The notes under the pieces: generated by a model | Seen by the model: the letters and a program-made list of their open reading frames with translations, nothing else | Told to the model about the DNA's origin: nothing | The model's database searches: none | In this document: positions 1 through 12,172 of the stretch, piece after piece | Numbering within the stretch: the stretch's first letter is position 1 | How the letters are laid out: each line of letters starts with the position of its first letter | Translations under genes and position numbers: made by a program | Assembly (NCBI GenBank): GCA_030685235.1 | Contig: MU839220.1 | Location: 1 to 64,000 of the forward strand | Direction: 5' to 3' | Length of the DNA stretch: 64,000 nt | Source of the DNA: Copromyces sp. CBS 386.78 | Lineage: Eukaryota > Ascomycota > Sordariomycetes > Sordariales > Sordariaceae

Positions 1-3000
1 AATTTTGGCGTGCATTAGCGCGCGGGAAGGGTGTAAGTGGGTGGGGCTACGGTGCCGGAAGACATTCATTACGGTGCGAAAAGACATTCTCATATTTTAT
101 TGGAAAAGTAATAGTAATTAAAGTATTGGACAACCTACTTACTATTTTTAATTTTAATAAAAATGGCCAAAGTTGCTATTATTAATAAATAATAGTAATA
201 CGGAAAGAAGCCGATTCCCTTAAAGGTATAAAAAAAATATAATATTATTTATAATAGGGATTAACGCTGACGTAGCCGGCCTTAGCCCGTTTTATGCTAA
301 CGTTAGATTTAATCCTTTTTCGACCTCCCGAACCGGCCTATTTAGAATTTAACGGTTTAATATAATTAATATATAACTTATTTACCAAAACTATTATTAA
401 AAAGGCATTTTTAAAGGATTATACCCGGTATTTATAATATTAGAAATTTCCCTTTAATTATAATAATCTTCTAAACCCCGAATATTACTTAAAATTATAT
501 ACGCTTTTATAATATATTAAATAGTTAATTATTATACTAAGATTATTAAATTTCTAGTTCGAAGAATATTATATTAAACTGAAATTTTAGAATAATACTA
601 TACTATATTTAGTATTTAAAAGGAAAATAATTATTAAATATATTATTTAAGCTTTTATTACTCTAATTAAGAATAATAGCGTTTTAATAGTATTAGGAAA
701 TATTAATTCCAATAATTATATTTATATTAAATATATTGTAATACGATTATAGATTATATTCTAATAATTATATATTTAGGTATTACCTTTATTATATATA
801 AGTAAAGATAAGGCTATCGTTTATATAAATGATATTATACGCAGCCGTCGGGATTCTATTACTTCTAAGAAAGAGTAAAAGGCTATTAATAAAGAAATAG
901 AGAGATAATCCTAAATATTTGAAGCCTTCGATAAAATATTCGGCGAATAATCCTTATTTAACCGGCTCCTAGAATTATAGGTATAAATATATAGTTAATT
1001 TAATAATTAAAATTATATTGAAATACTTTATAATATAATAAAATTTATTAAAGAAGAAAACGAATTTTCGATAAATAGAACCCGGACTAAAAAGAAATTA
1101 AAAGCTATTAATAAATAGAAGAGTAAAGTATATAAAGAGGAAAAGCTAAATTAAATTACGGATAAATTATATTTTAATATCTATATTAATATTTATTATA
1201 TTAATATTGTAAAGGAGTATAATCGACCGACGAACGTTAATGTTTTTATTAGGGAAAATACTTATAAATAAATTAGTTTTTATTTCCTTTTTTAATATTA
1301 TTTTCTATAGTATTTTATTATTCGCGATTTCGAAATTTTACTAAATTAAAAAAGGGGGAACTGTTATAGACCTACCTTTTTAATACGTACTGTAGGCTTC
1401 GATACGGATTAACTTTTTCGCATTATATAACGCGGTTTAAGATTTGATTTAATAAAATTTTAAAAGTTTTATTAATTGTATATATATCGCTTTACTTTAT
1501 TCGAATATCGATGATAATAATATTACCCGGACTATAACGATACGAAATTAATGCGCGAATATAAATATTTTAAAGAAAAGGTCTATAAAATGGACTTTAA
1601 AAATGTTAAACTAATATTATTATATAAAGTGAACGTATAAATAATTATACGATTTCTCTTATATAACGGATTCTTTAACGACGTTAATTTAATTAACTAA
1701 ATTGTATAGATTCGTTAAGCCGCGCTTATATTATTTAATAAAATCCTTTCCAAATCCAATTAAAAAGCGCTAATGGAAATTATTGAATTAAATCCTTAAG
1801 ACCGGGACCCGGATTTAAATTATAATAAGTTAGAAGACGAAATTCCTATTAAAGTAAAATATATATACGAAAATTATACTAATATTTCTATAAAGGGCAA
1901 GTAATCCGAAAAGACTATCCGCTCTAAGCGCTACGCTATTAATGAAGGCTAGCCGCTACTGGTATAAATTAAAACGATAACGGACCGGTTTATAGAAGAG
2001 TTCTGGGCGGTATACGGATCGGAATATAACCTACTCAATATATATACTCTCCGAATTAAAAACGGCTGGATATAGTAGAATATTAAAATAAATTTCATAA
2101 ATTCAAAATTATATTAATAGATTTATTTCCTTCGCGATTATATTAAATTTAAGCGGGTTAGAAATAAATATGAAGAATCCCGATTGGGCTATATCGACGG
2201 TATTTTTATATATAATTTAGATAATGACCAGTATATATTTATTATATTAATATATTTATAGAAATTTGACGAATAGTATTAATTCCTAAATATACCTTTT
2301 TTAACTATTGACGATAATAATCCTATTATTATCGGCGTTATTGCAATTGAGCCCGTAAATATTTATATTATTAATGATAGGCCGGACGAAGACAGTATAA
2401 CGTGGACTCTACTTATTCTATAGGAAGTTAAATATTTGTAAGGGTAAGAACCGGTATATTTTGCCTATTTTCTACTTATATAGTATTATATTAATTAATT
2501 ATTTATAAATATTACCGATCCCTTTAGTTATTATTTATTTTATATTTAATTAGTCTTTCTTTACTTTAAATTATACGATAATTCTCTATTAATATATTTA
2601 CTCTAAGAAATTTTATTCGGATTTAGTATTTTTTCTCGGTATACCTTCTATTCCACTCTATTATCACTTGAACCCGAATTAATATTTATTATTTATAGTA
2701 TTTTCAACGTAGTTTTTAATATTCTTATATAGTATATTACTACAATCCTACGTTTTAAAATATATTCGATATAATTAAATTAATTACTCTACGTTTTAGA
2801 AATAGAAATTAAAAGTATTTGCCTACGCATTTTAATATATAATACCGAGTAGGGTTATTAGTATATAACGATATTAATACAATTCTATACTATAGCCGGT
2901 ACTTTTATACTACTTATTGTATCGCTTACCGGAGGATTTAGTATAATTATATTGGAGGCTAGGGTTTATTAATTTAGTAATTTAAGTGTAGAGGCGAAGT

Positions 3001-3180
3001 AGATATATATAAGTTCAATCGTATATAAGTAGTTAAGTAGTACGTACGTTGTACGGTACGTACTCCGAAAGGGGTAGTACGTATACGATTCGGTATTGTA
3101 ATAATTTATAAGATTTTATTTATTATATGTGGTCCGTGCGTTCTTACCGGTATTGATAGCTTGTTAGCGAAATTTAGCCC
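1..3180. repeat. AT-rich RIP-mutated transposon relic
   Basis: Apart from the first ~100 bases, this stretch is extremely AT-rich and TpA-rich, with no open frame, unlike the genes further on. Coding-like fragments broken by many TAG/TAA codons are visible, as expected when TGG and CAG/CAA codons are changed by RIP. A purine run (AAAAAAGGGGGAA, about 1348-1360) directly precedes a TGTTATAG start at 1362. That is the arrangement of a polypurine tract and a 3' LTR in an LTR retrotransposon, but I found no second LTR copy or target duplication, so the element is not delimited. I could not assign the fragments between 1550 and 2450 to a family. The change back to normal composition is gradual, around 3130-3480. 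Confidence 0.7.
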
Positions 3181-6100
3181 GGGTTTTATTTAGGGTTGTG
3201 GGAGATTAGGATCGTTTGGGATCGGCTAGGATCCTCCCCTCCTTTGGGGTACTCCCGGGTTTTAGGAGAGTTCCTTAATGGGAATTCGCGGCCGGCATAT
3301 ACTATTTGGCGAGATTCTACTACTAGGTCCGTCTCTATAAACCTGCGACCATCCGGCAGGCGACCCGCCCACTCTAATAGTTCTACTAATGTCAGGTACG
3401 AGATTTCGACCCCCTACGCCAAAGGTCAAGCAGGGAATCCCTTCATTACCTCACCAGGGAACATAGTTGTTGGTTTATTGTCAAGTGTTTGAGGTATGGT
3501 GCTTGACATGTTCCACTGTGTTTCCGTGGCTGCCTTGGCTTTCCCGCCCGCAGCCAAGTTCCTGTGGCTGTCTCCCTCTCCTCAACCCTTTCTGCTCATA
3601 TCTATCTCTACCTCTATCGCGTATCCTCACAATCATCATGACCATGGCCAAGGACAATACGACAAGCGAAGCCGATGCAGGCTTGACAGCTTCGATCCTT
3701 ATGGATAAGCTTACTGTCTAGCATCACGAGAAAACCAAAGCTAGCTAACATTTGTGTGCAGAGAAACGTTATACAGTCCCCTCAGAGACCAACAGTGGAT
3801 AATTTTATTGGATACAATTTCCGAACCATGACGACTCATGCCACCGGAACATCCCCAAGAGAGGTGCTTCACACCGAGCATCAAAAAGCAGCGCTTGACC
3901 AATCATGAAAGTAACGTATGGTCCTCGATAACCTCTCGTGTTCGCTCACAGGAACACGTTGTCATTTCCGCCGTTGTTATGTCGAAAATCTCTCCATGGG
4001 ATGCATTGATACTGAATACCCCGGGATTTGACTATACGCCGCGGCTGTTCCGGCTAATGACTGTTCCTATAGGTCTTGCCCAATCCAGTTAAGCTTATTC
4101 GGTCCCCGACATACCATGTCGCCGGCTCCATATCGGACTCCCATCCACTCAATAAGCTTGGATTTCCGGACCACCGACTCTGAAAATGCGAGGCGTACGC
4201 CATGCGTCGCGTCCTTTCACAAAAGCTCCAAACGGCCGGGCCTTTGTTTTAGTTCACGGACGGTGCCAACGGCCTGGGTCGCTTTCAAGCACAAGGCCTG
4301 GATAAATGCAGCCACCCGTGGCGGGACGTATCCCCCAGTACAATATTAGAAGCGATCAGTGATCGGTGAAACCTTTGCCTTGATCGTGCAAGATCAACCA
4401 GATCCCCCCGCATAATGATGTATGCAGCTAATCTCACGAGCACTACGAGCTTAGCGACCGTTTATTCCCTGAGACAGCAAGGCACGCGAGTGGTCACATG
4501 TTTCTGGGTCACCTGTGGCTTTCCACTCGCGTCAACACCACGAGATATCTCTGGTTTGGGATTCCACTTTTCAATGCCATGCCGAATCGCCGTATTTCGA
4601 GGCTTGCTATGGCTGCGAACAAGGCAGAAGCCGACGATCAGCAACCCTTCCCCATAAGTCTGCCATATTTTGGGACAGTCTAGACTTGTTCTGAGACAAA
4701 GTCCTGTGAGCAAGCTTCCCTCTCCTTTCCCAGGGGACCTAACGCCACTTCCTCCACTCAGCCCCAGCCGTTTCCTCAGGGCTGACTTTAGAGTGATGCT
4801 CTACATACAGCCCCGCCTACTTTGTATGCTGCCACCGCCCGATGGGAAGGAGGTTCATCATAGGGGTCCACAGCCATGTTCCGATAGTTCATGAGGTCTG
4901 CACGATCCCTACCCACATGAACGACATGGGGAGTGTTCATCAATACGAACAAGGATGGTACGGATACCGATCAGTAAGGAGTACAGGCTTTCTTTGAATC
5001 GCCACCCCGGCCTCGCCCTTCTAGTTTTTTTGATATGGCTACGGAAGTCCAACCCACATACGGAAGCTAGACCTTGCCTTGTTGCCTAGATACTGTAAGA
5101 CTCATTCATCCCGTATGAGAAACTCGGTTGAGACGAGAACGAGCCTCGGGCTTTCTGCCATTCACGAAAACGTAGACCGCGGGTCGGGTTTGGCGGCTTC
5201 GGCGTGTGCCGATCCGGGAGGAACGGAAGGCTCTTCCGATCAGAGGTTGAAGGCTGGTATGCAGATTTCTTTTTAACATGCGTACGCTTTTAGATCCCGA
5301 TGCTCTTCCTCGGCCTTCCTCCGAAATCGTGGGATTTGAGCTCATCTGTTGTAAGCTGCTGATCAGAGGTCTGCGATCGATCGTTGTAGCTTCACCGCGT
5401 CGAGGTCGGCAAGCAATGAAATCAGAGAACGGATGAAAGACTGGAAGATGTTGCGTCACTTGCCGAAAAATGATGTCGGCTATGGTTGGTAAGCGAGTAA
5501 ACACGCTTTACGTGAACTATCATTTTGCTATTTCCACCTGCGAATTTTCTTTGTTGGATCACGGAGCATAGCTGATATTGCCATCCTCCTGATGGGCGCA
5601 TCTCAAAACCTCAGGTTGACTAGGTAACGATACGAACTCACTCAAGAATCACGAACACAGGACCATCAGCCAATCATGGCAAGGCCATAAACTTGACTAA
5701 CGAGATTCAAAACAGAAGAATACATCGAGTTATTAGAGCAGTCTACACATAGAACGGATAACAAGTGGATATCTCAAGGGCGTATATTGTTATTTGCCCA
5801 CAGAGTGTCTACCACTTCTATAGGCTGACAGATTTTGACAACATCAACCAACATGATGATCGGACTAGTAAGATCACTCATCACCACTTCAATCACACGA
5901 TCATAACCTGCAAGTTTTGCGTATTCGCCAGCCCCAGCTCTTCTGCTTGTTGTCCCATCATCGAGCTTCCCGTCTTCTTTGGCAGATGACTTGAAAAGGC
6001 ACCACCTGTATTAGGCGTTCGTTTAGAGATTGTCTCCCAACGCGTCCTCCCAGGAAACGTAATGGGTTCTGTCAACTTGTCAAGCTCATATTGATGGTTA

Positions 6101-7829
6101 CTATATTTTGGCCTTCACACCTTGTAATATGTCCGGTGAGTAGGCACGCAAAATCGACTCCCAAAACGGACATCTTATAGATGTAATGTTCCGTGGATGG
6201 CTAACCCCATCTTTAGGTGTCGCAATATCTTGTAAGTACCTTATGTAGTAGCGCAGGCCGATGATAGCAGCGTTTCTTCGCGCATGCTAATAATGCCAAT
6301 GCCGCCATCAATGGCACACAATGATCGAGTAATGGTTGATTAACTGAATCCTGTCCGCTCTCTCCATACATATAGCACTCTTTGACCGGTTTAATCACCA
6401 CACTCGGACGCGAGATTCTCCCATACGCAGCTACATTTCTCCACGATGAATGAGATCTGGTGTGAGACCAATCCTTCTCAGGAAGGACATGACCGAGTGT
6501 CATGGGACTTCCCAAATCATCCGGATGTCAAGCAACGCAGTGCTGCTGCTGCACTGCGAAAGATGCCATGTGCCTGCCTCTGTTCCTCTCTGCCATCGTT
6601 TCTGTCGTCGCTCCTGCCGTTGCTGCCCAGCTGGCCGGCACATCCTTCCCAGACCAAAGATCGGATGACAGACCCCCCTCCTTCCCGCATACCTACGTTC
6701 CCGCGCACCTTCCCAGACTGGCCCAGGCAGCAGGCACCGGCAGTGGCAGTGGCAGGCCCCATATAAGGTCCCGTTCCTAGCCCCTCTATCACAACGGGGA
6801 GCCCTGTGCCTGGTCTCATGGCGCAGTGGTTATCGTTGATGAAAATCTGCGCGGCAGTTTTCGCATAGTTTCGCAGCTGGCGGATTGTTGTTAGTTCAAC
6901 AAGCGTACCATTGGGCGACTTAGCTTTTTTGCATATTTAATTCGATGGGGAAACGGATGGGGATATCAGAAATGGGCGTTTTGCATTTTTCTGTCTTGTT
7001 TTCGAGTTTCTAGAGGGTGTTGTTTGCGCGATGTGGAGGATGGAAAAGGGGTGGGTGGGTGATGGGATGTGATGTATGCATGCACCGAACGACCGACTGC
7101 ACCTCGGGGTGTTTGAGACATCGGACACTCTGGCTTGGTGTCATCACAAAACGACGAAACGAGCTTGAGCTAAGTTGTTTGAGGCCGGCGGTTGGAGACG
7201 GCGTCGATGTTCTCTCTCGAAAAGTATAGAGTCTGTGAACTTCGCTCCGCTTATTGGGGAAGTCGAGACGAACGCCTTCAAGTTTCTTCGAGGACATGGA
7301 GACAATATGGTCAGACAATCGGCGCTATTTCCATGACCGTTCTGTCTCGGAAACGATTGCTTTGTCCATATATAGACATACTTTTTAGTTTAAGAGATTA
7401 TTTTGTAAATGATAATGCTTTAGTGTTTGGGTCTGCTTTGAGTCTTTTGAATTATTCCTTGCTCGTTATACATGGGTATCAAGTGAAGCAGATATTGAAG
7501 GTTGGTCATGAGCCACAGACGACAAGAAACAGTGCCTCATGCGCTTTGGAACCCCGCTATGCAACGGAAGTGAGATTACTCCGTATAATACTTTGTGCAA
7601 CGCAGCTCTATGCATAATCAGTGTCTAGTACCCCGCCTTTTAATGAGGCTTGATGGTCGTGATGGGAATGGTGGACTTGACCTCTACTTCAACTCCCGAT
7701 GTAGAAAGAACCGACTGAGAACCAGAAGCGAGTGAAGACCGCTACCCACTTTGGCCAAGTCAACACAAACCAGACAATCACACCAGATCAAGCTAACGAG
7801 ACCCAAACAAGGACAAACCAAAACCAACC
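3181..7829. other. intergenic, no convincing gene
   Basis: Base composition is normal but there is no long or recognisable coding frame on either strand. The longest open stretch (7192-7617, plus) reads as low-quality sequence without a known motif. The left edge (about 3196-3490) looks like a mildly mutated continuation of the transposon relic. A short structured segment with a tRNA-like A box, a strong hairpin and a T6 run lies at about 6815-6930 and is described under findings. The final part (about 7640-7829) is the probable promoter and 5' UTR of the hydrolase gene. Confidence 0.6.
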
Positions 7830-9878
7830 ATGGGCGACTCTTCCCAACCCCGAACCATCTACGGCCCCCCACGCCTCCTCGACATCCAAACCACCGTCCC
7901 CGACCCACGCCTCCTCTTCTTAAAAAACGTCTCCATCCCTCTCAAATCCTCTCCGTTCCCCATCCGCGCCAACGTCTACCTCCCAAAAGAAAAAGAACCC
8001 CAACCCGATGACCAACAATCTACGAGAAAGAGGTACCCAGTCCTAGTAACCTACGGCCCCTACGGCAAGGACATCCCCTACTCTTCCTTCCACCCGGGCT
8101 CCTTCGCCGAGGTCAACGCCGAGCAGCGGTCCGAGTTCTCGGCCTGGGAGACGCCCGATCCGGTGTACTGGTGCAAGCAAGGGTATGCGGTGGTGCGAGC
8201 TGACGAGCGCGGGACGGGACAGAGCCCGGGGCTGTTGGATACAATGAGTAGGGATACGAGTGAGGCTTTTTGTCAGGTGATTGAATGGTGTGCGGAGCAA
8301 GAGTGGTCGAGTGGGAAGGTGGGGCTGTTGGGGGTTAGTTATTATGCTGGTGAGTTTTGTGTTTGTTGATTGGGTGTTGATATGGTGTTGTATGCGGTAG
8401 TGGTTGAGAGAAGGAGGAGAAAAGGGGATGGGAGAATGAGCACGGTTATTGACAAGAAGAACAGGTTCGCAATGGCGAGTAGCCGCTCGTCGACCGAAAG
8501 GCTTAGCGGCCATCATCCCATGGGAAGGCATGTCAGATTACTACCGTGATCGTTGTCGACATGGCGGAATCCTATCCAACAACTTCATCGATATCTGGTG
8601 GAACCGCCAGGTGTTGGTTAATCAGTACGGCCTAACCGGCCGCTCCAAACTCGAGTTCCCACCAGACGGACCCAGCGCCAGAGGACAGGAAGACACGATC
8701 GAAGGTGACCTGACCGAGGAACAGTTGGTATCTAACAGGAATGACCAGACCGAGGATAACGAGGCGCACCAGTTCCGCGATGAAGATTATTACGCCAGTA
8801 AGGAGTATCGACTTGAGGACATCGAGGTTCCGGTGCTTAGCGTGGCGAATTGGGGCGGTATCACGCTCCATCTGCGTGGGAACGTGCTTGGTTATCTGTA
8901 TGCCGGGTCAAGGTTCAAGTATCTGCGATTCATCACTGGTCGGCACGATCTCCCGTTCTACTACAAGGAGCAGGTTGAGATGCAGAAGAGCTTCCTTGAC
9001 GCCTTTCTCAAGGGTGAAGACGGAGTCGGCTGGAGTGTCCCTGACAAAGTATCTCCAATCGAAATAACGCTGCGCAAAGGTAGTATCGGGTTCAATGATG
9101 CAAAGAAAGAGAAAGCGTACGAGAAAAGGTCAGAGAGCGCATGGCCGCTTCATTCAACAGAGTATACAGATTTCTATCTTGGACCTGATCACACTCTCTC
9201 CCGAACCAAGCCAAACCCAACAATGCCAAAGCAGCAGGTCGGATACAAAGCCCTCGGAAGCCTGGATAAGCCTGAGCTGGTACAGTTCATTACGGCGCCC
9301 TTCGAGAAAGAGACCGAGATAACCGGCCATATCGTGGCACACTTGAATGTCTCGGTGACATCTGAGAACCCGCAACCTGAGGAGGCAGATATTGACCTCT
9401 TCCTGACCATCCGCCATATCGACTCCTCGGGGAACGAAGTGTTCTATACCGGAACGGCGGGTGATCCCGTCCCTGTCTGCAAAGGCTGGCTTCGAGTGAG
9501 CAACCGAAGGGTCCACAAGGAGAATCCCAAGCACAAGCCATGGCTCCCTCACAGAGAGTACTTGTCGACCGATGTTCTCCCCGTCAAGACCGGAGAGGTG
9601 TATGCCGTTGACGTTGAGATCTGGCCAACCAACGTGGTGGTGGATGTAGGCGGTAGGATTGTGTTTGAGGTTTCCGGTGGTGACACGCAAGGAGCTGGGA
9701 TTTTCCAGCATAATTCCGAGACAGACAGGTGAGTTTTCCTTTTTCGACCGTGACATTCCGTGGTTTGGGTGTCGCGTGCTAATTCTGCTTCAGGCCTGCT
9801 TCCAAGTTTGCTGGCCAGAACCATATCCATTTCGGAGACGGCTTTGAGAACCGTGTCACACTGCCGATAATCCCGTAA
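7830..9878 (+). CDS. CocE/NonD-family alpha/beta hydrolase (X-Pro dipeptidyl-peptidase-like)
   Basis: Three exons (7830-8349, 8465-9728, 9794-9878) join in frame to a 622-residue protein. The introns are 115 and 65 nt, with GTGAGT donors and CAG acceptors. The N-terminal half is an alpha/beta-hydrolase domain of the peptidase S15 (CocE/NonD) family. The nucleophile elbow GVSYYAG puts the catalytic serine at about residue 170, and GRHDLPFYYKE puts the histidine at about 334, a spacing close to that in bacterial CocE. The C-terminal half is the beta-sandwich typical of the family (PepX_C). The usual Gly-Trp-Tyr-Asp motif with the acid residue reads Asn-Trp-Gly-Gly here, so the acid is not where expected. 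No signal peptide is evident, so the protein is probably cytosolic. The substrate cannot be told from sequence; family members cleave esters, amides or X-Pro peptides. The ATG at 7830 has a good context (ACCATGG). Confidence 0.88.
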
Positions 9879-10308
9879 CTCATCTGGGTTGTGCAGCATG
9901 GACGTCAGGTAGTCTTTCGACAGCGAGAAATGGTGTTGTATTCCAGAGAAAGGGCGTCGTGTGCCTGGTGAATAGTCCTCCACAAAAGTGCTTGTTCTGC
10001 TAGTGTTGCCCCCCCAAAAAATCATATGAACTCCGGGTATTGTCCGTGAGATCTGGTTGCCCGTAAACTCCACTGAAAAATGTGCTGTGTCATTCGTCGT
10101 GACCAGACCCCCTCCCAATCGCTGTTTCCTCCCACATCGTTCGCCGTTCCCGCTGTGGCTCCACGTCCACCCGGCCATCCCTTCATCCGCCATCCTCCCC
10201 GCGAGATACCCAACGTTGCCACGCAACATCCACCAGCGTTGGCGCAGATTTTCGTCTGGTCCGTTGCCGTTTTGTCCCCGTATCAGGCGTTATCGGGTAG
10301 TCGATGGT
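9879..10308. other. intergenic between convergent genes
   Basis: This 430-base gap separates the 3' ends of the hydrolase gene and the small DUF2462 gene on the other strand. It should contain both 3' UTRs. I see no other gene or repeat apart from a short C/A homopolymer run near 10010. Confidence 0.6.
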
Positions 10309-10578
10309 TTAGCCGAACTTTCTGGTGCCGCCCTTGAACTTCTCCTTGTTCTCCTCCTTCTTGCCCTTGCCGATCAGCTCCAAGTGACCAGCTCTGGCGC
10401 CCAACATCTTCTCGGTTTTGGCGACCATGCCGGCGGTGAACTTCTTCTGGACCTTGTCGGCCTTGGTCTTGTTCTTCTTGACCTTGGAGACGCCCGACTT
10501 CTTGGGAGTCTTGCCGCCCTTGGACCGGTTCAGTCCAGGGTTGGGCTTGGTGATTTTGCTGCCCGAGCCTTGAGCCAT
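10309..10578 (-). CDS. small lysine-rich DUF2462 (UPF0390) protein
   Basis: This single exon encodes 89 residues. The protein starts MAQGSGSKI, is very rich in lysine, and ends in GGTRKFG. The pattern (Lys/Asn-rich N-terminus, a central FTAGMVAKTEKMLGARAGHLEL block, and a basic tail) matches the DUF2462 family, which includes the human Leydig-cell tumour 10-kDa protein homologue and many fungal proteins. Members are predicted to be nuclear or nucleolar, and the composition agrees; the molecular role is not established. The frame is open upstream to 10890, but 10578 is the first ATG with a good context (ACCATGG on the minus strand) and fits the family N-terminus. It is divergent from the epsilon-COP gene, with about 515 bases between the start codons. 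Confidence 0.85.
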   Translation of the reverse strand: MAQGSGSKITKPNPGLNRSKGGKTPKKSGVSKVKKNKTKADKVQKKFTAGMVAKTEKMLGARAGHLELIGKGKKEENKEKFKGGTRKFG

Positions 10579-11093
10579 GGTTGGCGGTTGGTTCGGATGG
10601 GATGTGTTTGAATGAGGCGACAACCTGATTGTGGAGGTCGCGCAAATTGAGGAAGAAAAAAAAATGAAAAGTAAGAAGGAAAGGAAGATGAAAAGCTGCA
10701 GCCAAAAGTGATGCAGGGACACAACCCTCACCGCCAAAATATGTCCGGCAGAATTCCTTCCAGACGAACGTGCGCACTGACCAATCCCCATATCCCCTCC
10801 ACGCGGCATGTTCCGCCTCCACCAGACAGCTCCACGTCGAGGTACCTTGTACCCGCTTGGCTGTCCACTACTGGCGTTATCCCCTATCAACCACTGAAGC
10901 TATACCGAACTGTCCATCATTCAACAACCACCTAAACGCAGCAAACGATATATGAGCCTTCACGACATCAATACCCGGGACATCCCAATAAGCGTATATC
11001 AGGCCAGTCCTCGACGCCAACTATAGTCCTCGCCCAATCGACTCATACCACCACCCCCTATTAATCCCCCAACACCCCAAACCGATAATCAAG
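10579..11093. promoter_or_regulatory. divergent promoter region
   Basis: This region lies between the start codons of the DUF2462 gene (minus) and the epsilon-COP gene (plus), so it must carry both promoters and 5' UTRs. A pyrimidine-rich tract (minus strand) sits just upstream of the DUF2462 start, near 10640-10690. No clear TATA box was recognised. Confidence 0.55.
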
Positions 11094-12172
11094 ATGTCCG
11101 ACCCCTTCGGAGCCGAGGCCGAGTTAATCAACATCGAGGGCCACTTCCACCAAGGCCAATACCAAGAAGTCATCGACTTCGACACTTCCTCCTTCAGCGC
11201 CGAGAACGTCCTGCCCGCGCGGGTCCTCCAGCTACGCGCGCGCATCGCGCTCGGCCAAGCCGAGGACGTACTCGCCGAATTGCAAGGGGAGAAGAAGCCG
11301 GAGCTGGAGGCGGTCGGCGCCTTGGCCCAGCTGAGTGCGGGTGACGCCGAGTCGGCCGTGGAGACGATTGAGCAGCTTGCGGCCACGGACGCGGGCGAAG
11401 TGGGAATCGTTCAGGTCTTGGGCGGGACGGTGCTGGCGGCGGCGGGAAAACCGGACGAGGCGCTGGCGCTGCTGCAGAGACACCAGGGCAACCTGGAGGC
11501 TGTGGCGCTGATTGTGCAGATCTACCTGGCGCAGAACAGGACGGACTTGGCGGTTAAGGAGGTGGCCAGTGCCCGGAGGCTGGCGCAGGATAGTTTGTTG
11601 TTTAACCTGGCTGAGTCGTGGGTTGGGTTGAGGCTGGTTAGTTTTCCTTTTACCCTTTTAGCGAGACAGGTTGCTGTTGGAAACTTGGAATAAGCAGTTT
11701 ACTGACATTTTACTGTGAACAGGGCGGGGACAAGTACCAACAAGCATTCTACGTCTTCGAAGAGCTCGCACAAGCACCCGCTACCTCCTCAGTACGGAGT
11801 CTCGTCTCGCAGGCCGTTGCCGAGCTCCATCTCGGCCGCACAGAGGAGGCCCAGGCTGCCCTGGACCAGGCGCTCAAGAAGGAGCCTGGTTTCGCGGACG
11901 CTATCGCGAACCAGCTTGTCTGGAGCGTCATTACTGGACAAGATCCTGCTGAGTACAAGGCGTACGTTACACACACACACACACATGCACACACGCATTG
12001 CTCTGGTTTCCTATGTCTCTCCTTCCTATTTACACATGCTAACATACTTGTCGTGATTTACAGTGCCCTCGAGCAGGCTAACCCCAACCACCCCTTCCTG
12101 ACGGATTTGGCCGAGAAGAGCGATCTCTTTGACAAGGCGGCGACGAAGTATAAGGCCAAGGTTTCTGCTTAA
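11094..12172 (+). CDS. sec28: coatomer epsilon subunit (epsilon-COP)
   Basis: Three exons (11094-11636, 11723-11961, 12064-12172) give 296 residues, the usual size for epsilon-COP. The protein starts MSDPFGAEAELINIEGHFHQ and is built of TPR-like helical pairs. Family landmarks include LFNLAESWVGLRLGG, YVFEELAQAPATSS spanning the first splice junction, and HPFLTDLAEKSDLFD near the C-terminus. Epsilon-COP binds and stabilises alpha-COP in the B-subcomplex of the COPI coat, which forms vesicles at the Golgi for retrograde transport to the ER. Intron 1 is 86 nt; intron 2 is 102 nt and contains an AC microsatellite. All junctions are GT-AG and keep frame. Confidence 0.93.
11969..11994. repeat. (AC)n microsatellite in an intron
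   Basis: Eight AC units in a row, followed by ATGC and more AC units, lie inside intron 2 of the epsilon-COP gene just after its donor site. It is probably length-variable between strains and has no coding effect. Confidence 0.85.

Noticed and set aside
3131..3140. GGTCCGTGCG shared with the hAT element near 37051-37080
   Set aside because: The match is about 10 bases with no surrounding similarity; likely coincidence.
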